Source: Anaerolineae bacterium (lineage in GTDB: Bacteria; Chloroflexota; Anaerolineae; 4572-78; J111). Taken from it: a stretch of DNA of 48,248 bases. Shown piece by piece: positions 32,121 to 39,580 of the stretch (positions are counted from its first letter, which is position 1; the number at the start of each line of letters is the position of its first letter). Below the pieces are notes generated by a model. That model ran no database searches and was not told the DNA's origin. It saw only the letters and a list, made by a program, of their open reading frames with translations. The position numbers and the translations under genes were made by a program. The stretch spans positions 1-48,248 of the forward strand of contig JAKLJP010000051.1 of NCBI GenBank assembly GCA_023151115.1, written 5' to 3'.

Positions 32121-35100
32121 TTGTTTCGAGCCATTACCCGGCAAGATGTTCTGGCCGCGCTGATTCTATTACTCCTGCCCCTGCTCCTTTTTTGGCCCGT
32201 CACCCTGGGACCAAAGACCCTACTGCCGGTTGACAACCTTTTTGCTTACGAGCCGTGGGCTTCCTCTAAGGAAGTGTTAGGCGTCGGCTTACCTCAGAAC
32301 CAGCTTTTGTCGGATCTAATTCTGGAAAATTACGTCTGGAAAAAGTTCATCCGCGAGTCGCTGGCAGCCGGGCAGCTTCCCCTGTGGAATCCTTACATCC
32401 TTTCCGGCCAACCCTTTCTGGCCAATGGGCAACATTCGGCCCTCTACCCGTTTAGCCTCATTTTTTATATTTTGCCCCTGGAGAAGGCTTACGGCTGGTT
32501 CACCGTCTCGCAACTGTGGCTGGCCGGGCTTGCGATGTACGTTTTTTTGCGCGTCTTGCGGGTTACTCGCCTGGGCGCGCTCATCGGCGGCATCACCTAC
32601 TCGCTGAGCGCATTTTTTATCGTCAGCGTCGTCTTTACTATGATCATCGCCGGGGCGGCCTGGCTGCCGCTGCTGCTGGCCTTCATCGAAATTATCATCC
32701 GCAAACAGGAAGAAAAAGGGCTGACCGGCTACTCGCCCATTCCCTACGTGGTGGCCGGCGCGCTGACGCTGGGAGTACAAACCCTGGCCGGACACGTCGA
32801 AATTACCTATTACGTGCTCCTGGTCAGCGGTTATTATGCCCTCTGCCGGCTGCTGATCTTATGGCGGCGGCAGGCTACCACCCGCTTTGCCCTGCGGCTG
32901 GCCGGCTGGTTGTTGGTGATGGTTTTCCTGGGTCTCGGTCTGGGGGTAGTGCAGCTTGGCCCTATGTACGAGGTGGTGACGCAGAACTTCCGTGATAACT
33001 CCGTCACCTTGGCCCAGGTGCGTGAGTGGGCCTTACCCCTGCGCCGCCTGATCAGCTTTGTCATCCCCGATTTTTTTGGCAGCCCGGCTCATCATGGTTA
33101 TTTTGATGTGGTCACCTGGCGTTGGCAGCCATTGGGCCTCAACGCGGCCGGGCAGATCAACCCGCTGTGCGCCAACTGCACCAGTTGGGATACCAAAACC
33201 GCCGTCGAAGCCGGGGCATATGTGGGGATTTTACCCCTGGCGCTGGCGGCGCTGGCGGTGGCGCAAGCAATAATGGAAGGCTGGAAGAATGGAAGAATGG
33301 AAAACCGAACAACCTTCCAACCTTCCAACCCTCCAACCCTCCAGCCTTCCAGCCTTCCAACCTCCCAACTTCCTACGTTCATCTTCGCCGCTCTCGCCCT
33401 CCTCTCTCTGCTCTTTGCCTTCGGGACGCCTCTGTATGCCCTGCTGTTCTATGGGCTGCCGGGCTGGAATCAACTACATTCTCCTTTTCGCTGGATTTTC
33501 CCCTTCACCCTGAGTGTGGCCGTGCTGGCCGGCATCGGGGTGACGGTTCTGGATAGGCTGGTCAGCGCGAAACCCGGCAGGGGTGAAATCTCTCCCCTGC
33601 CCCTCTGCTCCCCTGCCCCCCTGCTTTCCCTCTACGCCGGCTGGCTCCTCTTTTGGACCGGCCTGGCCGGAGCTGTCGTGATGCTGGCCGCGCTCTTTAT
33701 CCCCACGCCCTTTATTCAAGCTGCCTCTGCCCTTTTCGAGCGATCTGGCCTGGCGCAAAACGCCTTTGCCGATGGACGCCAATTTTTTGGCTACCAATGG
33801 CCCAACTTTTTCAAATTCTTTTTGATGGTAATGGCGGCAGGGGCGGTGCTGCGGATTGTGCGCTGCCCGATCTATTTACGATTTACGATTTACGATTTTG
33901 GATTGCCAATCGTAAATCGTAAATCCAAAATCGTAAATCGAATCAATGCTTGGAAGCCCTTCGCCCTCCTCATCGTCGCCCTCGACCTCATCCTGGCCGG
34001 GGCGGGCTTTAACCCCTCGGTTGATCCGGCTTTGCTCCACTTCAAGCCGGAGGTGGTCCAATGGCTGGAGACGCGTCAGACCGAAGACCCCCTCTTCCGG
34101 CTCAACAGCTTCGATACCCCCGACGGGCGCGGCAACAAGGTTTTTCTGGCCAACGCCGGGATGTACAGCAATCTTTTCGATGTGCGCGGCTACGACAGCA
34201 TTATCCCGGCCCAATATGGCCGCTTCATGCGCCTCATCCAGGAGAACGGCGACCTCTACTTCAACCGGATTGGCCCGCTCTACTACGATGGCTACGCCGC
34301 CCTCGACTCGGCCTTGCTCGATCTGCTGGGGGTGCGTTACATTTTGACTACCGTAGACATCCCCAACCCTAATTACCAGTTGGTCTACGATAAGGAAATT
34401 CGCGTCTACGAAAACACCGACGTTCTGCCCCGCGCGTTTGTGGTTGATCAGATGGAAGACCTGTCAGGTTTACCAAAACCTGACAGGTCTGGCTGGCCGG
34501 AGGAAATGGGGCTGGCCCTGCGCAGCCTTAACCCGCGCCAAAAGGTAATTCTGGATGGCGAAACCAACGGCCTGGGCCATGACATGATTCCCGCCGACGC
34601 CGCCGACTCAACAGCGGTGAGCCAGGCCTCTTCCACGGTTGACATCATCAGTTACAGCCCCAACGAAATCCGGCTGGCCGCCCGCCTCGACCAACCTGGC
34701 TGGCTCGTCCTCGCCGATTCCTACTTCCCCGGCTGGCGAGCCTACGCCGCTCAGGGGTCAGGGGTCAGGGGTCAGGAGTCGGGAACAATCTTCCAACCTT
34801 CCAACCTTCCAACCCCCAACCTTCCAACCGAAATTGAACTCACTATCCATCGGGCCAACGGCGCTTTCCGGGCCGTTTATCTTCAACCCGGCCAGTGGGA
34901 AGTCCGCTTTCGCTACAGCCCGCGCAGCTTTCAACTGGGCCTGTACGGCTCCTTTCTGGCCCTGGTCACACTCACCCTCATCGGCGGCTACTGGGCCTGG
35001 GGTAAATTATACCGCGAAAGCGAAACCGATTCGCCGATCAAGCGGGTTGCCAAAAACAGTCTGGTGCCGATGGTCATGGCCCTCTCCAATCGGCTGATTG

Positions 35101-36494
35101 ATTTTGCCTTTGCTTTGCTGATGCTGCGCATCTTGCAGCCGGAAGGGGCCGGGCGCTACGCTTTTGCTGTCGCCTTTATCGGCCTGGCCGAGATTGTGAC
35201 CCGCTACGGTCTGGGTACGCTGGTGACCCGTGAGGTGGCAGCCAACCGCGCCCAGAGCAATCGCTATCTGGCCAACGTTTCGATTTTGCGCCTTTACCTG
35301 TGGCTGGCAGCGCTGCCCTGTATGGCGGCTATACTAGCTCTGTACGTAGCTTTTGGTGGCATAACTTACGATGTGGTTATCACCGTCGCCTTGTTTGCCC
35401 TCGGTACGCTCTTCAGCAACCTGTCAGACGGCTTGACCGCCATCTTTTACGCCCACGAAAAAGCCGAATATCCCGCCGCCATCGCTTCGATCACCACTCT
35501 CACTCGCGTCAGCCTGGGAGCGCTAACCCTGCTGCTGGGCTGGGGCATTATCGGCCTGGCCGGGGTATCGCTGGTGGCGAACCTGGTCACATTTCTGGTG
35601 CTGAGCTACATCTTGGTGGTCAAAATTTTCCGGCCCACCCCCGAAGCCGACCCGGCCCTGCAAAAAACGATGCTGGGTGAAAGCCTGCCGCTCATGCTCA
35701 ACCACCTCCTCTCGACCATCTTTTTCCGCATTGACGTTTTTATCCTCTCGCCTACCTGGGGGGCTGCCGCCGTTGGCTTTTACAACGCCGCCTACAAATA
35801 CATTGACGGCATCAACGTCATCCCCCAATACTTCACCCTGGCCCTCTTCCCCCTGATGAGCCGCTTTGCCGCTGACTCCCGCGACTCGCTGGCGCGGGCT
35901 TACATTTTGAGCCTGCGTTTGCTGCTCATACTCGCCCTGCCGTTGGCCGTCGGCACCCCTTTTATCGCCCGCGAGTTGATCCTTTTCCTGGCCGGCGAGC
36001 GATTCCTGCCCGACTCAATGATTGTGCTGCAACTGCTGATCTGGTTTTTGCCTTTCAGCTTCATTAATCAAGTGACCCAATATGTGCTCATCGCCATCCA
36101 CCAGCAGCGCCATTTGACCCGCGCCTTTGTCATCGGTGTGCTGTTCAACCTCACCGCCAACCTGATTTTTATTCCGCTGTACGGCTACCGCGCCGCCGCC
36201 GTGACTACTGTCTTCTCCGAATGGGCGCTGCTCATCCCCTTTTATCTGCTGGTGCGGAAAAACCTCTGCACCGTGCCCTGGTTTGATGTCGTTTGGCGGC
36301 CTGTCATAGCCGCAGCGGTGATGGGCCTGGCTCTGTGGTTTATTGGTGAGGCCAACTTCCTGGTCAAAGTGGTTGTGGCCGGAGCTACCTATCTGATTGC
36401 ACTGACTCTGGTCGGGGGGCTGATGCAGCCGGATATGGCTGTGTTGTGGCGGGCTGTGCCGATAAACCGGCTGCGCGAGAAAATTCAGCGGTGA
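32121..36494 (+). CDS. YfhO-like membrane protein fused to an oligosaccharide flippase
   Basis: This 1457-residue protein has two parts. Residues 1 to about 960 are a GT-C/YfhO-type multi-helix protein (start LLLFWPVTLGPKTLLPVDNL; then LPLWNPYILSGQPFLANGQ; soluble part with DSIIPAQYGRFM). Residues about 973-1457 form a MOP-superfamily flippase (KRVAKNSLVPMVMALSNRLI, LQPEGAGRYAFAVAFIGLAE) with about 14 helices. The joined activities suggest sugar transfer and lipid-linked sugar export in one chain. At least five dispersed palindromes are translated in frame, at about residues 389-418, 485-507, 584-608, 779-790 and 877-904. The TTG start has AGGAG 8 nt upstream. The stop overlaps the GH2 start (GTGA). 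Confidence 0.82.
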   Translation: MFRAITRQDVLAALILLLLPLLLFWPVTLGPKTLLPVDNLFAYEPWASSKEVLGVGLPQNQLLSDLILENYVWKKFIRESLAAGQLPLWNPYILSGQPFLANGQHSALYPFSLIFYILPLEKAYGWFTVSQLWLAGLAMYVFLRVLRVTRLGALIGGITYSLSAFFIVSVVFTMIIAGAAWLPLLLAFIEIIIRKQEEKGLTGYSPIPYVVAGALTLGVQTLAGHVEITYYVLLVSGYYALCRLLILWRRQATTRFALRLAGWLLVMVFLGLGLGVVQLGPMYEVVTQNFRDNSVTLAQVREWALPLRRLISFVIPDFFGSPAHHGYFDVVTWRWQPLGLNAAGQINPLCANCTSWDTKTAVEAGAYVGILPLALAALAVAQAIMEGWKNGRMENRTTFQPSNPPTLQPSSLPTSQLPTFIFAALALLSLLFAFGTPLYALLFYGLPGWNQLHSPFRWIFPFTLSVAVLAGIGVTVLDRLVSAKPGRGEISPLPLCSPAPLLSLYAGWLLFWTGLAGAVVMLAALFIPTPFIQAASALFERSGLAQNAFADGRQFFGYQWPNFFKFFLMVMAAGAVLRIVRCPIYLRFTIYDFGLPIVNRKSKIVNRINAWKPFALLIVALDLILAGAGFNPSVDPALLHFKPEVVQWLETRQTEDPLFRLNSFDTPDGRGNKVFLANAGMYSNLFDVRGYDSIIPAQYGRFMRLIQENGDLYFNRIGPLYYDGYAALDSALLDLLGVRYILTTVDIPNPNYQLVYDKEIRVYENTDVLPRAFVVDQMEDLSGLPKPDRSGWPEEMGLALRSLNPRQKVILDGETNGLGHDMIPADAADSTAVSQASSTVDIISYSPNEIRLAARLDQPGWLVLADSYFPGWRAYAAQGSGVRGQESGTIFQPSNLPTPNLPTEIELTIHRANGAFRAVYLQPGQWEVRFRYSPRSFQLGLYGSFLALVTLTLIGGYWAWGKLYRESETDSPIKRVAKNSLVPMVMALSNRLIDFAFALLMLRILQPEGAGRYAFAVAFIGLAEIVTRYGLGTLVTREVAANRAQSNRYLANVSILRLYLWLAALPCMAAILALYVAFGGITYDVVITVALFALGTLFSNLSDGLTAIFYAHEKAEYPAAIASITTLTRVSLGALTLLLGWGIIGLAGVSLVANLVTFLVLSYILVVKIFRPTPEADPALQKTMLGESLPLMLNHLLSTIFFRIDVFILSPTWGAAAVGFYNAAYKYIDGINVIPQYFTLALFPLMSRFAADSRDSLARAYILSLRLLLILALPLAVGTPFIARELILFLAGERFLPDSMIVLQLLIWFLPFSFINQVTQYVLIAIHQQRHLTRAFVIGVLFNLTANLIFIPLYGYRAAAVTTVFSEWALLIPFYLLVRKNLCTVPWFDVVWRPVIAAAVMGLALWFIGEANFLVKVVVAGATYLIALTLVGGLMQPDMAVLWRAVPINRLREKIQR
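33278..33370. repeat. In-frame CTTCCAACCTTCC palindrome in the YfhO-flippase gene
   Basis: ggaaggctggaagaatgg is followed by runs of ccttccaaccttccaaccct. It is translated as TTFQPSNPPTLQPSSLPT. Same family as 34784-34830 and 42354-42438. Confidence 0.8.
33575..33640. repeat. In-frame GGCAGGGG/CCCCTGCC repeat
   Basis: Inverted arms ggcagggg and cccctgcc, then tandem ctcccctgccc words, translated as SPLPLCSPAPLL. Confidence 0.5.
33872..33943. repeat. In-frame ATCGTAAATCG palindrome
   Basis: tttacgatttacgatttacg and cgtaaatcgtaaatcc form inverted arms, translated as IYLRFTIYDFGLPIVNRKSK. Confidence 0.8.
34457..34490. repeat. In-frame GACCTGTCAGGTTT palindrome
   Basis: gacctgtcaggttt and aaacctgacaggtc are 14-bp perfect arms around a short loop, translated as DLSGLPKPDRSG. 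The same family forms the hairpin at 6219-6251. Confidence 0.8.
34750..34830. repeat. In-frame GGGGTCAGGGGTCAGG and CTTCCAACC repeats
   Basis: Tandem ggggtcaggggtcagg, then ccttccaaccttccaacc, translated as GSGVRGQESGTIFQPSNLPT. Confidence 0.7.
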
Positions 36495-38830
36495 TCCGTC
36501 ACACCCTCAATCTCGGCAACGCCGATTGGCATTTCGGTCAAGTCCCCCGCCGAGCCTTCACCGCCTCCGACATTTACGACCTCCCCGCCGTAGCCGAATG
36601 GCTCCCCGCCACCGTCCCCGGCAACGTCCGCACCGATTTGCTGGCCCTGGGCCGCATCCCCGACCCCTTTTTTGGCGAGCAGTATAAAGAAAGCCTCTGG
36701 GTCGAGGAGGTAGATTGGTGGTATCGCTGCCGCATCGAGCCGCCGGCCTCCTTCTCGACCACTTCCCGCGCCTTTTTTATTTTTGAAGGCATTGATTACC
36801 TCTCGGCCATTTTTGTCAATGGCAATGAAACAATCCGCCACGAAGGCATGTTCTCCCGCCAAATTATCGAAATCACTGTCGCCCTGCGCCAAGGTCCGGC
36901 AGACATCGCTGTGCGGCTGTGGGGCAGCAGCGCCCTGCCCCGGCGAAAATTAAACTGGCGGCAGCGGCTCTGGCAAAAAATAGCCGCGCCTTTGTACCGC
37001 AGTTGGCTTGGCATCTACCCCGACCGTTCCGCCACCCTCAAATGCCAGATGTCCTTCGGCTGGGATTTCGCTCCGCCGATTCGGACGATGGGCATTTGGG
37101 ATGATGTGTCGCTCATCGTCACTGGGCCGGTGTCTATCCTTGAAGTTAGTACAAGTAGTTATCAGTCACCGCTAATCCGTCATCAGTCATCCGTCATCCG
37201 TCAACACGTTTCACTGGTGACTGATCACTGTTCACTGACCCCTGATCACTGTCCTCTACTTACCGTTCACTGCTCCCTCGACGCCCATCAGCCCGGCCCG
37301 GCTGTCGCTACTATCCGGGTCGCTCCGGCCAATTTTACCGGCCCGGAATTTGGCCCCTTTGACTTTTCTCTCAACCTGCCGGCCGGGCGCAGCGAGCATC
37401 AATTTTCCTGTCATTTGCCCGAAGCCGCCCTGTGGCAGCCCTGGGATCGCGGCCAGCCTCACCTGTACAAGGCGCAAATCATGTTGACCCAACCGGACGG
37501 CGAACCGCTGGACGAAGTTACCCTTCGTACCGGCATCCGCTCGATTGAGCTGCGTGACTGGCAGTTTACCATCAACGGCCCCCCGGAGTTCATCCGCGGC
37601 CTCAACTGGGTCCCCGCCGACAGCTTCCCCGGCCGGCTGCGGCCCGGCCATTACGCCAGGCTGCTGAAAATGGCGCGTGAGAGTGGGGCCAACCTGCTGC
37701 GGGTCTGGGGCGGCGGCCTGCGCGAAAAGCGAGCCTTTTATGATTTGTGCGACGAATTGGGCCTGCTGGTCTGGCAAGAGTTCCCTTTTGCCTGCATGTT
37801 TCTGGGCAGTTACCCCTCTGATCCGGCCTTTCTAGCCCTGGTCGAAGCTGAGTGCGGCAGCATCATCCGCCAACTGCGCCACCATCCCGCCCTGGTCCTG
37901 TGGTGCGGCGGTAATGAGTTTGGTTATTCGCGTAACCAACCCTTACTCGAAACCCTGGCGGCAACTGTACAGCAGCACGACAATGCTCGCCCTTTTATTC
38001 CTGTTTCTCCCGGCAGCGACGCCCACAACTGGGATGTCTGGCACGGTCTGGCCCCCATCCAAACGTATCAGGTCGAAACCACCCCTTTCCTCAGCGAGTT
38101 TGGCTTGCAGGCCCTGCCCCACCTCGACACCCTCCAGGCCGCTCTGCCCGACCCCACCACCGGCTGGTCCACCCACCACGCCGATGAGCAGAAACTGGAA
38201 CGTTATCGTAGTTTGTTTATTCCGACAACTATCCTTCGATTGCCACCCACCACGCCAATCTCCAATCTCCAACCTCTAATCTCCTCCTCCCAACGCGCCC
38301 AGGCCACCGCTCTCCAAACCGCCATTGAGCATATGCGCCGGCGCAAAGGCCGGGCCGGCGGCGTCTGTCTGTGGCAGTTCAATGAACCCTGGCCGGCCAT
38401 CAGTTGGGCCATTGTGGATTATTTTGGCCGGCCCAAGCTGGCCTACGAGCGCCTGGCCGACTGGTATGCTCCCCTTTTGATCAGCCTCAACTTCCCCGTC
38501 GGACGGCGCTGGCAGGCGGGCGACAGTTTTGAGGCCGACATCTGGGCTGTCAATGATACGCTGCAAGCGCTTGCTGATTGTGAATTGCAGGTCTGTCTGG
38601 ATGACACCTTGATTCAGATCCTCCGCCTCGACATGCCCCCCGACAGTTCAATCTGCATAGGCCGCCTAACCCACCGCCTGGTTCAGCCCCCCGGCCAAAT
38701 CTCTCTGCGCCTGGTTCACGAGGGGGAACTGATAGCCCAAAATCGCTACGATTTGAGCTGGTTTGATGAGTCGCGCCAGCCCATTCTGGCCCGTTTCCGG
38801 CGCTGGGTAGCTGATTGGGTACTGCGATAA
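36491..38830 (+). CDS. GH2 family beta-mannosidase-like glycosidase
   Basis: This 779-residue protein has the GH2 order: sugar-binding beta-domain (LWVEEVDWWYRCRI), immunoglobulin-like domain, then the TIM barrel starting INGPPEFIRGLNWVPADSFP. The acid/base residue is Glu476 in LVLWCGGNEFGYS and the nucleophile is Glu536 in TTPFLSEFGLQ. FGWDFAPPIRTMGIWDDV is typical of beta-mannosidases. There is no signal peptide, so the substrate is probably imported beta-mannosides. The GTG start overlaps the preceding stop (GTGA) and excludes a longer frame. Two repeats lie in frame: residues 223-264 (GATCAGTGAACAGTGA family) and 589-600 (PISNLQPLISSS, AATCTCCAATC family), both in linkers. Confidence 0.87.
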   Translation: MIRHTLNLGNADWHFGQVPRRAFTASDIYDLPAVAEWLPATVPGNVRTDLLALGRIPDPFFGEQYKESLWVEEVDWWYRCRIEPPASFSTTSRAFFIFEGIDYLSAIFVNGNETIRHEGMFSRQIIEITVALRQGPADIAVRLWGSSALPRRKLNWRQRLWQKIAAPLYRSWLGIYPDRSATLKCQMSFGWDFAPPIRTMGIWDDVSLIVTGPVSILEVSTSSYQSPLIRHQSSVIRQHVSLVTDHCSLTPDHCPLLTVHCSLDAHQPGPAVATIRVAPANFTGPEFGPFDFSLNLPAGRSEHQFSCHLPEAALWQPWDRGQPHLYKAQIMLTQPDGEPLDEVTLRTGIRSIELRDWQFTINGPPEFIRGLNWVPADSFPGRLRPGHYARLLKMARESGANLLRVWGGGLREKRAFYDLCDELGLLVWQEFPFACMFLGSYPSDPAFLALVEAECGSIIRQLRHHPALVLWCGGNEFGYSRNQPLLETLAATVQQHDNARPFIPVSPGSDAHNWDVWHGLAPIQTYQVETTPFLSEFGLQALPHLDTLQAALPDPTTGWSTHHADEQKLERYRSLFIPTTILRLPPTTPISNLQPLISSSQRAQATALQTAIEHMRRRKGRAGGVCLWQFNEPWPAISWAIVDYFGRPKLAYERLADWYAPLLISLNFPVGRRWQAGDSFEADIWAVNDTLQALADCELQVCLDDTLIQILRLDMPPDSSICIGRLTHRLVQPPGQISLRLVHEGELIAQNRYDLSWFDESRQPILARFRRWVADWVLR
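37148..37280. repeat. In-frame CAGTGATCAGTGAACAGTGA repeat in the GH2 gene
   Basis: About 130 bp of tandem and inverted words (tcatcagtcatccgtcatcc, gactgatcactgttcactga, gatcactgtc, ccgttcactg). It is translated without a stop as a His/Ser/Cys-rich linker. Confidence 0.75.
38259..38284. repeat. In-frame AATCTCCAATCTCC repeat in the GH2 gene
   Basis: ccaatctccaatctccaacc plus tctaatctcc, the intergenic family of 1555-1613, here translated as PISNLQPLISS. Confidence 0.75.
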
Positions 38831-38860
38831 AACGAGTCATAACAACTGGATGTTTTATGG

Positions 38861-38866
38861 TATAAT
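38861..38866 (+). promoter_or_regulatory. -10 box of the MNT-HEPN operon
   Basis: TATAAT 22 nt before the GTG start, without a convincing -35. It lies inside the longer open frame, supporting the GTG start. Confidence 0.45.
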
Positions 38867-38888
38867 AAAGTTATTGGGGAGATTGGCC

Positions 38889-39197
38889 GTGAAAGAAGCA
38901 GTTAAAGAATTCCACGCTAAAATAAAGAAACTTTACGGGCAAAGATTAAAGGAAGTAATTCTTTACGGCTCTTGGGCCAGAGGTGAAGCTACGGCTGAGT
39001 CGGATATAGATTTGTTGGTCGTGCTCGATGGGGAGGTACGGCCCGGTCAGGAAATCGATCGCATGATCGAGATTATGACAGAGATAAACCTTAAATATGC
39101 TGTGCTCATTTCGGTTTATCCTATTTCTGAGGCAGCTTATACCACTCTCAACAGCCCCTTACTTTTGAACGTGCGTAAAGAAGGTGTACCTGCTTGA
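38889..39197 (+). CDS. mntA: MNT nucleotidyltransferase antitoxin (MntA-like)
   Basis: This 102-residue protein is a minimal nucleotidyltransferase with EVILYGSWARGEATAESDID (22-41): the GSx10DxD motif, metal ligands Asp39 and Asp41, then the third strand LKYAVLISVYP. MntA antitoxins modify (AMPylate) and silence the neighbouring HEPN RNase. The GTG start is chosen because GGGGAG lies 7 nt upstream; the earlier ATG (38850) lies before the promoter -10. The stop overlaps the HEPN start (TTGA). The stretch is more AT-rich than its surroundings, in line with horizontal gain. Confidence 0.88.
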   Translation: MKEAVKEFHAKIKKLYGQRLKEVILYGSWARGEATAESDIDLLVVLDGEVRPGQEIDRMIEIMTEINLKYAVLISVYPISEAAYTTLNSPLLLNVRKEGVPA

Positions 39198-39580
39198 AAG
39201 AAACAGAAGCTCTTCTCAAAAGGTCTGACCGATACCTTAAGAGCGCAGCCTTACTTTTAAACGATGGCGGCTATGAGTCTGCTGTCTCACGGGTCTATTA
39301 TGCCATGTTTTATGCCACTCAGTCCGTTTTGCTGACTAAAAAATTGTCGTTTTCATCTCATAAAAGTGTGTTGGCAATGTTTGGTGAGTATTTTATCAAG
39401 ACAGAAATTTTTCCTAAAGAAATGGGGCGTGAGCTTAATCGAGCGTTTGCCAAGCGCCAAATCGGAGATTATACTCATGCCTTTGTGATTTCTCATGATG
39501 AAGCGGTTCAACTTCTGGCAGCAGGCCAGGGTTTTGTAGCTATAGTTGAGCAATATTTCCGGGAAAATCCGTATTTATGA
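39194..39580 (+). CDS. hepT: HEPN-domain RNase toxin (HepT-like)
   Basis: This 128-residue, all-helical HEPN protein has SDRYLKSAALLLNDGGYESA and VSRVYYAMFYATQSVLLTKK, followed by the catalytic RX4-6H motif as R88-QIGDYT-H95. HEPN toxins cut RNA when freed from the MNT partner. The TTG start overlaps the MNT stop by 3 nt; its own stop overlaps the ATG of the DUF2207 gene (ATGA). The order antitoxin-toxin is usual, while the coupling to a third, membrane-protein gene is not. Confidence 0.88.
   Translation: MKETEALLKRSDRYLKSAALLLNDGGYESAVSRVYYAMFYATQSVLLTKKLSFSSHKSVLAMFGEYFIKTEIFPKEMGRELNRAFAKRQIGDYTHAFVISHDEAVQLLAAGQGFVAIVEQYFRENPYL

Noticed and set aside
33278..33370. Possible CRISPR-like or minisatellite array of CTTCCAACC words
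   Set aside because: The units are short, directly adjacent and without unique spacers. The same words occur as dispersed palindromes elsewhere.
36446..36490. Upstream ATG start for the GH2 gene
   Set aside because: It overlaps the flippase end by 49 bp. GTG 36491 gives the usual 4-bp overlap and begins right at the family's N-terminus.
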